Shown here piece by piece: positions 45,299 to 53,221 of a DNA stretch of 64,000 nt. The notes under the pieces were generated by a model that was not told where the DNA came from, did no database searches, and worked only from the letters and a program-made list of their open reading frames with translations. Made by a program: the position numbers and the translations under genes. Positions within the stretch are counted from its first letter, which is position 1; each line of letters opens with the position of its first letter. This DNA is from Sphingomonadaceae bacterium OTU29LAMAA1 (lineage in GTDB: Bacteria; Pseudomonadota; Alphaproteobacteria; Sphingomonadales; Sphingomonadaceae): NCBI GenBank assembly GCA_024072375.1, contig CP099617.1:2088001-2152000 (forward strand), in the 5' to 3' direction.

Positions 45299-45702
45299 GC
45301 CACCACCACCGGCCCGGAACTCTCCAGGCTCAGCGTGTAGGATCGCTCCCCGTTGAAATCGCCGGCGTAATCCAGCCGCGTCACCAGGAACCGCCCGGTC
45401 ATGCTGTCGCCGCTCTCGAAGCTCAGCCGGTAATCGTCGAGCACGCCCGACAGCGCGCTCGCCTTCACCCGCACCTCCGCCGCCGATCCGGTGAACACGC
45501 CCGCGCCCGACACGCTGACGCTGCGCACCCCCGCGCCCGACAGCAACTGCCGCCAGCCGCCCGAATCCTTGTTGGTCACCACCACCGCTTCGCCGTTGAC
45601 GCTCAATTGCGTCGTGCGCAGCCCCGCCACCGTCGCGAACGCCGGCACCATAGCGCCGTCGCCCACCTTCAGCAGGAACGCACTGCCCCGTTCCACCGCC
45701 AT
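45295..45702 (-). CDS. GTA major tail tube protein (gp9-like, TP901-1 family)
   Basis: The product is 135 residues: GSAFLLKVGDG, TVAGLRTTQLSVNGEAVVVTNKDSGGWRQLLSGAGVRSVSVSGAGVF, and a C-terminal DYAGDFNGERSYTLSLESSG. This is the TP901-1 major tail protein family, which polymerises into the tail tube. The ATG at 45702 lies 12 bases after the DUF3168 gene. Confidence 0.92.
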   Translation of the reverse strand: MAVERGSAFLLKVGDGAMVPAFATVAGLRTTQLSVNGEAVVVTNKDSGGWRQLLSGAGVRSVSVSGAGVFTGSAAEVRVKASALSGVLDDYRLSFESGDSMTGRFLVTRLDYAGDFNGERSYTLSLESSGPVVVA

Positions 45703-45714
45703 GTCTTGTCTCCC

Positions 45715-46095
45715 CTAGTTGTTGCGGAACATCCGCACCGCGAACACGCTCGTCGCCGTCCAGCGCTCGCCCTTCGACTGCACCACCGAACCACGCACCA
45801 GCCGCACATGAGTCACCCGCCAGCCCTCGCCGAGTTGCGCCGGCAGCGTCGCCATCCGCTCCTCCACCGCTGCGGTCAGCGCCCGCACCCGCTCCGGCGA
45901 CACGCCACTGTCGACGCACGCCACCGCCACCGAACCGACGCGCCCCAGCACGCCGACCGCATCGCCCGCCGCCAGCCCCGGGTCGTCGACCACTACATAG
46001 GGCATCGCCCCCCGCGCCGGCGGCGCGTCGAACACCCGGCCGAGCCCCGCCAGATGCGCCACCACCGCCGCGCGCAGCATCGCGCCCGCGCTCAC
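45715..46095 (-). CDS. GTA tail terminator-like DUF3168 protein (gp8-like)
   Basis: The product is 126 residues from GTG 46095 (GTGA overlap). DUF3168 features: AMLRAAVVAHLAGLGRVFDAPPARGAMPYVVVDDPG, a central helix VRALTAAVEERMATLP and a C-terminal SVVQSKGERWTATSVFAVRM. It should cap the tail tube next to the head-tail connector. Confidence 0.85.
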   Translation of the reverse strand: MSAGAMLRAAVVAHLAGLGRVFDAPPARGAMPYVVVDDPGLAAGDAVGVLGRVGSVAVACVDSGVSPERVRALTAAVEERMATLPAQLGEGWRVTHVRLVRGSVVQSKGERWTATSVFAVRMFRNN

Positions 46096-46622
46096 AGCCG
46101 CATCCTCCGATACGGCCGCCACAGCGCCGCCACCGCCGCCGGCGGCTCCGCGCTCCCCTCGCGATGTTCGAACAGATGCGCCGCCAGCAGCACCACGCCC
46201 TGCGCCACCGGCTCGGGCAGCGCCGTCCAGTCCGCCGCCAGCCCCGCGGTATAGCTCACCGTCACCCGGCTCGCCCCGCCCGGCGCGGTCACCCGCACCC
46301 AGCCGACACCGCCCGCATCGATATCCACCGCATAGGCGCCCACCGGCAGCACGAACGGCTCCCCCGCCGCCGGCAACCCGGTCAGCCCCGCGATCGCGCT
46401 CACGGGCATCTGCACCAGCCGCTGCCAGTCCCGCCCGACGCCGATCACATCCTCGCACACCCGCCCGATCAGCCGCTGCCCGCAGAACGCCTCCGCCAGC
46501 GCCAGCGCCGACCCCGCCCCGCGCGTCAGCACCGCATCCGGCGCCTCCACGATCCGCAAATACGCCCCCGCCGCAGCCGCCGCCGCAGCGACCACCCCGA
46601 CCGGCATCGCCGCCCCCGCCAT
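46092..46622 (-). CDS. GTA head-tail adaptor (gp6-like)
   Basis: The product is 176 residues; ATG 46622 has aagga eight bases upstream and is preferred to ATG 46628. Features of the gp6/HK97-type adaptor: LRIVEAPDAVLTRGAGSALALAEAFCGQRLIG, FVLPVGAYAVDIDAGGVGWV, VSYTAGLAADWTALPEPVAQGVVLLAAHLFEHR. It binds below the portal. The separate gp7 (stopper) gene found in Rhodobacter GTA is absent, since this gene overlaps the gp8-like gene directly. Confidence 0.85.
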   Translation of the reverse strand: MAGAAMPVGVVAAAAAAAGAYLRIVEAPDAVLTRGAGSALALAEAFCGQRLIGRVCEDVIGVGRDWQRLVQMPVSAIAGLTGLPAAGEPFVLPVGAYAVDIDAGGVGWVRVTAPGGASRVTVSYTAGLAADWTALPEPVAQGVVLLAAHLFEHREGSAEPPAAVAALWRPYRRMRL

Positions 46623-46761
46623 CAGCATTTTCCTTCGATTGAGGCGGTGCCGGCCCGCTCCCCCCTTCCGGCCACCCACAGCATATCCTGAACGGGTGGT
46701 CGGGAGAGGGAGCGGGCCGGCACCGCAAAAACGCGCTCTTCCGCGCGTTTTCAAAGACCCA

Positions 46762-47763
46762 TCAGGCGACGGCGAACTTCATCAGCTTGATCGCCTCGCT
46801 GTCGGCAACGCACCCGCCGATCCGCCTGGTCGCGTAGAAGCCGACGAACGGCTTGTTGCTGTACGGATCGCGCAGGATCGCCGTCTCGCTGCGTTCGGCG
46901 ATCAGATACCCCGCCCTGAAGTTGCCGAACGCGATCGCGAGCGCATTCGCCGCGATATCCGGCATGTCCTCCGCCTCGACCACCGGGTAGCCGAGCAGCA
47001 TCGCCGGCTGCCCGCCCGCCAGGCTGGGCTGCCACAACGGCATGCCGTCGGTCGTCTTGAACTTGCGGATGCGCGCCAGCGTGCTCGCGTTCATCACCCA
47101 GCTCGCCCCCTGCCGGTACGGCGCCCGCAGGCTCTGGACCAGATCGACCAGCCGCTCGTCCGGCACGGTGCCGAAGTCGCTCGCCGCCCCGCTCGGCAGA
47201 TATTGAAGCGTCCCCAGCGCCCGCGCCCCATCCTTCGCGGCAGACGTCGGATTGGTCAGGAACCCCTTCGGCCGGTTGACGCCGGTGCCGCCGACGAACG
47301 CCGCGCCTTCCGCCTTGGCGAACTCCGCCGCGATCTCGCCCGCCAGCCAGTCCTCCACATCGAATGCCGCATCGTCCAGCATCGCCTGGCTGGCCGAGGG
47401 GTTGGCGTACAATTCCCCCATCGGCGGCACCAGCTCGGCGAACACCGGGCTCGCCGTCTCCGGTCGCGCCGCCGTCTCCGCCGCCCAGCCCGACGGCGTG
47501 CCGCCGGTGGTGATCAGCTTGCGATACCCCGCCGACCCCACCTTCACGACATTGGCGATGGCCCGGATCGGCGAGGCACCCTTCAGCACCCGCGCGATCT
47601 CCGCATCGATCTCGCGCGGCACCGCAAAGCCGCCCGCATCCCCCGTCACCCCGGTGAACGCCTTCATCTCCAGCGTCGTCCCCGCCCGCACGAAGCCCGC
47701 AAAGGCCCCGTCGGTCCGCTCCACACGCGCGCCATCCAGCGCCGGCCGTTCGATCACGTCCAC
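46762..47763 (-). CDS. GTA major capsid protein (gp5-like, HK97 fold)
   Basis: The product is 333 residues. The start is GTG 47763, six bases after a gaggag site. Hallmarks: GDAGGFAVPREIDAEIARVLKGASPIRAIA, GWAAETAARPETASPVFAELVPP, LYANPSASQAMLDDAAFDVEDWLAGEIAAEF, MLLGYPVVEAEDMPDI. It forms the icosahedral head. HK97-type capsid proteins normally start with a roughly 100-residue scaffold (delta) domain removed by the protease; here only about 35 residues precede the mature core. The open frame continues upstream in phase across the protease gene, but I regard that as chance. Confidence 0.9.
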   Translation of the reverse strand: MDVIERPALDGARVERTDGAFAGFVRAGTTLEMKAFTGVTGDAGGFAVPREIDAEIARVLKGASPIRAIANVVKVGSAGYRKLITTGGTPSGWAAETAARPETASPVFAELVPPMGELYANPSASQAMLDDAAFDVEDWLAGEIAAEFAKAEGAAFVGGTGVNRPKGFLTNPTSAAKDGARALGTLQYLPSGAASDFGTVPDERLVDLVQSLRAPYRQGASWVMNASTLARIRKFKTTDGMPLWQPSLAGGQPAMLLGYPVVEAEDMPDIAANALAIAFGNFRAGYLIAERSETAILRDPYSNKPFVGFYATRRIGGCVADSEAIKLMKFAVA

Positions 47764-47810
47764 GTCATTCTCCTCGTTGGAAACTTGAAATTTTTTGAAG
47801 CGCCGCGGCC

Positions 47811-48174
47811 TCAGCCGACCCGGTCGATCCGCGCCAGCGGCTGCATCGGCACCGCGACCAGGCTCACCTCGGCCAGCGTCACCCGCACCAGCTCGCGCCG
47901 CGCGCCCTGCCGCACCTCGACCGCGCGATAGCCGACCGACAGCCCATCCAGCGCCCGCCGCGCCACCAGCGCCGCCACATCGGGATCGTCGACCTCGCCC
48001 TCGACCCGCAACCCACGCGCATCCTCGCCCAGCGTCACGATCCGCCCGACCGCGCGCCCGCCGTGCTGCCACAACAGCGGCACCGGCCCCGCCCCCTGCA
48101 AAGGCACCCGCCCGGATCACGTCCCCCGCCCGATCCACCCGGTCGAAGATCGCGGCGTATCCCCCGAATCTCAC
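47811..48174 (-). pseudogene. GTA prohead protease (gp4-like), frameshifted
   Basis: The N-terminus starts at GTG 48174 (GTGA overlap) and reads VRFGGYAAIFDRVDRAGDVIRAGAFAG in one frame. The rest (GPVPLLWQHGGRAVGRIVTL, LDGLSVGYRAV, VTLAEVSLVAVPMQPLARI) is in another frame and holds the catalytic His, Ser and acidic residue. Removing one G from the run of five (48092-48096 on the plus strand) would join both parts into about 120 residues. The total span is 364 bases, not a multiple of three. This could be a true mutation, a programmed +1 shift, or a homopolymer sequencing error. Confidence 0.8.
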
Positions 48175-48476
48175 TTCAACCACCCGCCGAAACCCAGCTT
48201 CACCGCCAGTCCGGTCAGCAGCAGTGCCCCCGCCAGCCGCAGGCACCAGCCCGCCGCCGCCTTCCACGCCGACCGCTTCGCATCGCGCCATGCGCTCAGC
48301 AGCTCGCGCAGTTCGGCCAGATCCCGCCGCGCCGCCTCGTCCGCCAGACCCAGCCGGGTCAGCGCCCGCGTCGCCGACAATTCCCCCGCCTCCTCCGCCA
48401 CCGCGCGCATCGTGTTGAGGTCCGCCCCCTCGCGCGCCGCCTGCGCCATCAATTGCGCCAGAACATCGCCCGTCAT
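48171..48476 (-). CDS. GTA-associated DUF6127 family protein
   Basis: The product is 101 residues. An amphipathic helical N-terminal part (VLAQLMAQAAREGADLNTMRAVAEEAGELSATRALTRLGLADEAARRDLAELRELLSAWRDAKRSAWK) is followed by one membrane helix (LRLAGALLLTGLAVKLGFG). DUF6127 proteins are found between portal and protease genes in sphingomonad GTA clusters. The role is unknown; a membrane anchor in assembly or release is possible. It overlaps both neighbours by four bases. Confidence 0.78.
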   Translation of the reverse strand: MTGDVLAQLMAQAAREGADLNTMRAVAEEAGELSATRALTRLGLADEAARRDLAELRELLSAWRDAKRSAWKAAAGWCLRLAGALLLTGLAVKLGFGGWLK

Positions 48477-49576
48477 CGCTCCACCCCCAACATCGCCCGC
48501 TTCTCCTCCTCGGTCAGGAAACCGGCCGCGCTCACGCTTGCCCACAACCGCTCGCGATCCTCCGCCAGCGCCGGCACCCGATCGAGATCGACGGACAGCG
48601 CCGCCCCCTCGAACCACCCCGCCAGCCCCTGCGCCAATCCGCTCAGGATCGTTCCCGCCAGCGGCAGCACCGTCAGCCGCCACAGCGCCTTGTTCGCCTC
48701 GCGATAATTGGCGTAGGTCGCATCGCCGGGCAGGCCGAGCAGCATCGGCGGCACCCCGAACGCCAGCGCGATCTCCCGCGCCGCCCCCGCCTTCAGCCCG
48801 ACGAAATCCATGTCCGCCGGCGACAGCGACAGCGCCTGCCACCGGAGGCCACCCTCCAGCAGCATCGGCCGCCCGGCATTGCCCGCGCCGGCGAACCCCG
48901 CCTCCATCTCGGTCTTCAGCCGTTCGAACTGCTCCGCGCTCAACGCCGCGCCGTCGCCGGGATCGTAGACCAACGCTCCCGAAGGCCGCGCCGCATTGTC
49001 GAGCAGCGCCTTGTTCCACTTGCCCGCCGCATTGTGCACCGCGACCGCACCCGACGCCGCGCCCAGGCACCCCATGCCGTAATGATCGTCGACCGGATTG
49101 AAGCTGCGGATATGTACCACGTCCGGGCGCGGCCCTTCCGCGTCCAGCCGCACCCGCCGCTCGCCCACCGCATAGCGGTACGCGGTCGGCCACCCGCCGG
49201 CATCCACCTCGACGCTCACCCGCTCCGGCCGCAGCGCATAGAGCGCCCCCACGCCCCCCTCCGCATCGCGCAGCACCTGCACATAGGCATTGCCGTGCAA
49301 CAGCATCTGCGCCGCCACCGTCTCCAGCAGCGCCTGCCCTCCCGACCGCGCCTCGACCAGCGCCGCCAGCTCCGGCGCACTGGCGCCCAGCGGCGCCGAC
49401 CCGACCCCTTCCGCCACCAGCTTCACCGCCCGCTGCGCGATCGCATTCCCCGCATAGCCATCGCGCACCTGCGCCTCATACGACCGCGGCCACTCCCCCA
49501 ACGCCACGCCCATTCCCGCACGCGACAAAGCCGGCCGCCCGCCTTCGCGGGGACCCTTCCACCCAAACAACCGCAT
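48473..49576 (-). CDS. GTA portal protein (gp3-like)
   Basis: The product is 367 residues from ATG 49576. Portal features: EAQVRDGYAGNAIAQRAVKLVAEGV, LLETVAAQMLLHGNAYVQVLRD, YALRPERVSVEVDA, VVHIRSFNPVDDHYGMGCLGAA, REIALAFGVPPMLLGLPGDATYANYREANKALWR, FLTEEEKRAMLG. It forms the dodecameric DNA entry ring and docks the terminase. A longer open frame upstream runs into repeat DNA and is not used. Confidence 0.92.
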   Translation of the reverse strand: MRLFGWKGPREGGRPALSRAGMGVALGEWPRSYEAQVRDGYAGNAIAQRAVKLVAEGVGSAPLGASAPELAALVEARSGGQALLETVAAQMLLHGNAYVQVLRDAEGGVGALYALRPERVSVEVDAGGWPTAYRYAVGERRVRLDAEGPRPDVVHIRSFNPVDDHYGMGCLGAASGAVAVHNAAGKWNKALLDNAARPSGALVYDPGDGAALSAEQFERLKTEMEAGFAGAGNAGRPMLLEGGLRWQALSLSPADMDFVGLKAGAAREIALAFGVPPMLLGLPGDATYANYREANKALWRLTVLPLAGTILSGLAQGLAGWFEGAALSVDLDRVPALAEDRERLWASVSAAGFLTEEEKRAMLGVER

Positions 49577-49927
49577 GATGATGCTCCTGAATATGGTTCG
49601 CTCGGCGTCGCTCAGCCGCAGAGAAGGAGAAGAAAGACGAGGGAGATCTGCGCTCGCCCCGATCAATTCTCCCCCACAAGGGGAAGGTGGCGCGCTCGCA
49701 AAGAGCGTGACGGACGGGGAGGTAAGCACCGAATGCAGTGCTCGTGGAAACGGCCCCTCCACCATTCGCTACGCGAACGGTCCCCCTCCCCCGCTAAAGC
49801 GAGGGAGGACTTGAATGGCCCGCCCCCCCATTCCTCCCCCGCAAGCGGGAGGTGGCGCGCTCGCAAAGAGCGTGACGGAGGGGGAGGTAAGCGACGAACT
49901 GCATGGCCCATGCGAACGCCCCGACAG
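49577..49927. repeat. GC-rich repeat cluster between portal and terminase genes (copies 2 and 3)
   Basis: This 351-base gap holds two near-identical direct copies of a segment starting aggtggcgcgctcgcaaaga (about 49685-49727 and 49850-49892, apart by 165 bases), and the palindrome-rich stretch cccctccacca to aagcgagggagga (49755-49813). The same stretch occurs in the other gap of this cluster at 44100-44165 in opposite orientation. No gene is seen. Confidence 0.7.
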
Positions 49928-51256
49928 CTACAACCCCCGCACGGCGCCCCCACCCCGCCGCCCCAGACACAATTCCGTCAGCGCCCAGACCAAGGCATCC
50001 GCCCGATCCGGCGACCGCCCCGGCCCCTGATATGCACCCCCGGCCACCAGCCCGCACATCTCGTCCTCCAGCGCCGCGAACCGCCCGCAATGCCGCACGC
50101 GGCCGCGTTCGTATAACGTCGCCACCGGCTCCGCCCGCGCCACCTTGCCCCGGCTCGCCCGCACCAGCTTCACCGGCAGCGTCACCTCCGCCGCCAGCAA
50201 CACCGACCGCACCATCGCGCCACCCTGGTTGGCTTCCGCGATCACCCGGTCGGCGCGATGTTGCGCCGCGCAACCCGCCACCGCCCGCGCCCAGCCTTCC
50301 GGCGATGCCGCGGACACGCTGGCATCGGCCAGCACATGCGCCATGCCGTCGCCGTCCAGCCCGACCGCGACGATCCCGCAGGCATCGCCGCCCTTGCCCT
50401 CGGCCACGGCCCCCGCCGGCGGATCGACGCCGACCACCACCCGCACCAGATCGCGTGGCGCATCCCCCCGGCACCCCTCCAGCATCGCGCGCGACCACAA
50501 GGCACCGGCCAGATCCTCGATCATCTCGCCATCCAGTTCCTGCCGCCCCAGCGCCGTGCCGCCATAGCTGTCCTCGATATGCTCGACGAAGGCGTCGGGC
50601 AGGAACGGATTGTCGCGCGTCCGCCCGCGCGTCTCGACCAGCCCCTTCGCCCGCAGCACCCGCTTCATCAGGTTGGTCGGTCGCGGCGTCGTCGTCACCA
50701 GCACGCGCGGACGCGGCCCCCGCCGCATCCCCATCATCAGATTGTCCCACGCCGCATCGCCGCGCCGCCATTTCGCCAGTTCGTCGCACCACGCCGCATG
50801 ATGCTCCGGCCCGCGCAACTGGTCCGGCGCGTCCGCCGAATAGACGAACGCCCGCGCCCCGTTGGGCCAGCGGATTTCGCCGCGGCTGACGGTATAGCGC
50901 GGTGTCTGGCCGATCTTTGCGACCGCACGCAGGCCGCTCGGCCCCTCGATCATCACCCGGCGCACATCGGCGGCGGTTGCACCGACCAGGGCGATCAGCG
51001 CCTCCGGATCGCCCGCGATCGCCGTCACCCACTCGGCGCCCGCACGCGTCTTGCCGAACCCGCGCCCGGCCCGGATCAGCCAGATCCGCCAATCCTCGCC
51101 GCTCGGCGCCTGCTGCCCCGGCTGCGCCCAGCCGCCTTCCCAGCGTTCCCCCAGTTCGTTGCGCATCGCCACGGGCAGCGATCGCAGCAATGCGTCGCGC
51201 TCCGCTTCGGGCAGGGCGGCGAGCGCCGCCATCACGTCGATCCGCTCGTCCGTCAT
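49928..51256 (-). CDS. GTA terminase large subunit (gp2-like)
   Basis: The product is 442 residues from ATG 51256 (ATGA overlap with the small subunit). The ATPase has Walker A RAGRGFGKTRAGAEWV, a Walker B-like HHAAWCDELAKW and LVTTTPRP; the nuclease half has the acidic motifs VVVGVDPPAG, RVIAEANQGG and RSPDRADALVWAL. It packages host DNA into GTA heads by a headful mechanism. Confidence 0.93.
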   Translation of the reverse strand: MTDERIDVMAALAALPEAERDALLRSLPVAMRNELGERWEGGWAQPGQQAPSGEDWRIWLIRAGRGFGKTRAGAEWVTAIAGDPEALIALVGATAADVRRVMIEGPSGLRAVAKIGQTPRYTVSRGEIRWPNGARAFVYSADAPDQLRGPEHHAAWCDELAKWRRGDAAWDNLMMGMRRGPRPRVLVTTTPRPTNLMKRVLRAKGLVETRGRTRDNPFLPDAFVEHIEDSYGGTALGRQELDGEMIEDLAGALWSRAMLEGCRGDAPRDLVRVVVGVDPPAGAVAEGKGGDACGIVAVGLDGDGMAHVLADASVSAASPEGWARAVAGCAAQHRADRVIAEANQGGAMVRSVLLAAEVTLPVKLVRASRGKVARAEPVATLYERGRVRHCGRFAALEDEMCGLVAGGAYQGPGRSPDRADALVWALTELCLGRRGGGAVRGL

Positions 51257-51864
51257 GCCGCGCCCCCGTCCTGTGTATCGCCGTTCCTCGCCCCCGATCG
51301 GGACACTGCGGCCGGTGCCGGTAGCGCCACGTGCCGCCCCGGCACGACGCCGGCCGCGATCGCCGCCGCGCGCTGGTTGCGCGCTGCCAGCACCTTCAAC
51401 TTGCCGGCGATCACCGCATCGGTCTGCGCGCGCGTCGCCACCGCCTGCGACGGCAAGCGCGGGCCGACGCGCCCGTCGCGCCGCGCCTTGTGCATGGCGA
51501 GCAGCTTGACCGCTTCGTCCCATGCGATCGGCTCCGGCGCCAGTCCGTCCACCATGCCGACGGCGCCGCCGCCGCTGCCGCCTGCCAGCACATGGCCGAT
51601 GATCCGGGTCTCCAGCACCTGATAGGCGATGGCGATCGCCTCGTCCCACGCCTTGCCGAACGCCGCGTTGGTCTTGCGCCGGTAATAGACTTGCGATGGC
51701 AGCAGGCCGATCGTCCTCGCCGCCTCGGTGACGTTGCAGCTGCCCGCCAGATGCGTGAAGAACGTCGTGTTCATCGTCGCCGTCCATCGAACCGCCTGGC
51801 ACGACCGGCGGCGGCCCGCCGTTCCGCACGATATCGCCGGATCGCCCTCAACCTCGTCCGTCAT
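51253..51864 (-). CDS. GTA terminase small subunit (gp1-like)
   Basis: The product is 203 residues; ATG 51864 has gggaggggcgc upstream. The core (FFTHLAGSCNVTEAARTIGLLPSQVYYRRKTNAAFGKAWDEAIAIAYQVLETRIIGHVLAGG) is a helix-turn-helix DNA-binding region typical of GTA gp1 proteins; a helical middle and a basic C-terminal part follow. It is the first gene of the GTA operon, downstream of a good promoter candidate. Confidence 0.88.
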   Translation of the reverse strand: MTDEVEGDPAISCGTAGRRRSCQAVRWTATMNTTFFTHLAGSCNVTEAARTIGLLPSQVYYRRKTNAAFGKAWDEAIAIAYQVLETRIIGHVLAGGSGGGAVGMVDGLAPEPIAWDEAVKLLAMHKARRDGRVGPRLPSQAVATRAQTDAVIAGKLKVLAARNQRAAAIAAGVVPGRHVALPAPAAVSRSGARNGDTQDGGAA

Positions 51865-51956
51865 GCGCCCCTCCCCGCTACGCAGGTCGGGCCGGCAACG
51901 GATCGGGCGCTCTACCCGACCGTTCCGGCCCGACTCGCAATTCTTCAGCGTTCCTG

Positions 51957-51998
51957 TTATGTACCTAAACAGTGTGACGCTGTCAAGCATTATGTACC
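51957..51998 (-). promoter_or_regulatory. Putative promoter of the GTA operon with direct repeats
   Basis: On the minus strand ttgaca (51986-51981) and tacata (51963-51958) are 17 bases apart, pointing to the small terminase gene, whose start lies about 90 bases downstream. The -35 box is perfect; the -10 is weak. A direct repeat ttatgtacc (plus strand, 51957-51965 and 51990-51998) overlaps or borders both boxes at a spacing of 33 bases, about three helical turns. This suits binding of an activator or repressor. The region is AT-rich against the background. Confidence 0.55.
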
Positions 51999-52156
51999 AG
52001 ATAGGTTATTTTACTGTCGCGTATTGCGTTATCGCGTTGATGCCGACGTGGTTCCGGCTGTCATACATCACGATTGTCGGAGCGGGGCTTGCCCTTGCCT
52101 GTCGGGAACGTTAACAACTCTGTCATTCCAACGCTCTCACAGGATCCTGCGTTGCC

Positions 52157-52858
52157 ATGCATCCTGCGTCGGGACCGATCGCCCATGGTCTGATCGGACG
52201 CAATCTGGAAGTCGTCGATGTGGACGGCGCCTATGCCGGGCTGCTCGGATTGACGCGCGATCAGATTATCGGTCGGCCTGCGCTCGACTTCACATATCCC
52301 GACGATCGGGCCGCCGCGGCGTTGTTCATCGGTCGCGTCTGGCGCGAGACGCAAACGATGTCGGCGACCCAGCGTCATATCCACGCCGACGGGCATGCGA
52401 TCTGGGTCAACGTCCACATCTCGCGGATCGGCACCGGCAACGATCGACGTCTCGTCGTGACCTGTCGTCCGCTGCCACGCAGCACCGCGCCGTCGACGGT
52501 CGAGGCGCAATGGCGGATGGCACGGCTGCTGCTACAGGCGATGGAGGGCGGCAAGCGCGCCTTTGGCGACGCGCTGATCGGCAATCCCGCTACCGAGATC
52601 CTGCTGCTCAGCTATGTCGCCGAAGCGGAGGCCGCTACCGCGCAGGCGGGGGACATCGCCCTGAGGATCGGCGTCACATGGCCGCTCACCCGGCGCTGGC
52701 TGCTTGCGCTCGCCGACGCCGGCTTTATCGAGACGGAGGTGCCGGGGGCGATCGGCCCGACCACGCCGATCCGCCTGACGCCGCGGGCGCTCGCCCTGAT
52801 CGAGGCGATCTTCGGTGCGTTGATATCGGTCGTCCGGGATTCGCTGGTTCCGGCCTGA
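52157..52858 (+). CDS. PAS-domain protein with winged-helix-like C-terminus
   Basis: The product is 233 residues. Residues 10-110 are a PAS domain (LIGRNLEVVDVDGAYAGLLGLTRDQIIGRPALDFTYPDDR, RHIHADGHAIWVNVHISRI). Residues 120-225 look like a winged helix-turn-helix (LRIGVTWPLTRRWLLALADAGFIETEV, IRLTPRALALIEAIF). No kinase domain is present. It is divergent from the GTA operon and could be a sensory regulator acting on it, which is an inference from position only. Confidence 0.65.
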   Translation: MHPASGPIAHGLIGRNLEVVDVDGAYAGLLGLTRDQIIGRPALDFTYPDDRAAAALFIGRVWRETQTMSATQRHIHADGHAIWVNVHISRIGTGNDRRLVVTCRPLPRSTAPSTVEAQWRMARLLLQAMEGGKRAFGDALIGNPATEILLLSYVAEAEAATAQAGDIALRIGVTWPLTRRWLLALADAGFIETEVPGAIGPTTPIRLTPRALALIEAIFGALISVVRDSLVPA

Positions 52859-52888
52859 CGGCCTCGTTCGACCGGCGACGATGACCGG

Positions 52889-53161
52889 TCAGCGACCGCG
52901 CCGCATACGTATCAGCGCCATGCTCAATCGCCCGATCCAGCCGGGGCGTGCCGGTGTCGGCGCCGGCCGCGTCACCGGCTCGAATTCATGCGGCTCGAAC
53001 GGCACTCTCGCCAGATCGAGCATCAATCCGGTCACATCCTTGCTCAACGATGCGTGATTCTCGGCATCGTAGGTTGCACGCAACGCCTGACCCACCGGGA
53101 ACAGCTTCGCACCCTGCCGCCCCTGCAATTCCTCGTCTTCGGCCTTGGACCCGTCCGCCAT
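52889..53161 (-). CDS. Hypothetical protein
   Basis: The product is 90 residues. The central part (FPVGQALRATYDAENHASLSKDVTGLMLDLARVPFEP) is protein-like, and the C-terminus is basic (LSMALIRMRRGR). It looks like a small conserved sphingomonad protein of unknown function. No membrane helix or signal is clear. Confidence 0.55.
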   Translation of the reverse strand: MADGSKAEDEELQGRQGAKLFPVGQALRATYDAENHASLSKDVTGLMLDLARVPFEPHEFEPVTRPAPTPARPGWIGRLSMALIRMRRGR

Positions 53162-53221
53162 CGTGACCCTCGTTCGTCCTGCTCAACGAACGGGACGGAC
53201 CAAGGGTTCATGCGTGCGCCT

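Noticed and set aside
37852..51864. Active prophage
   Set aside because: No integrase, repressor, replication, lysis or attachment-site signals; gene order matches GTA.
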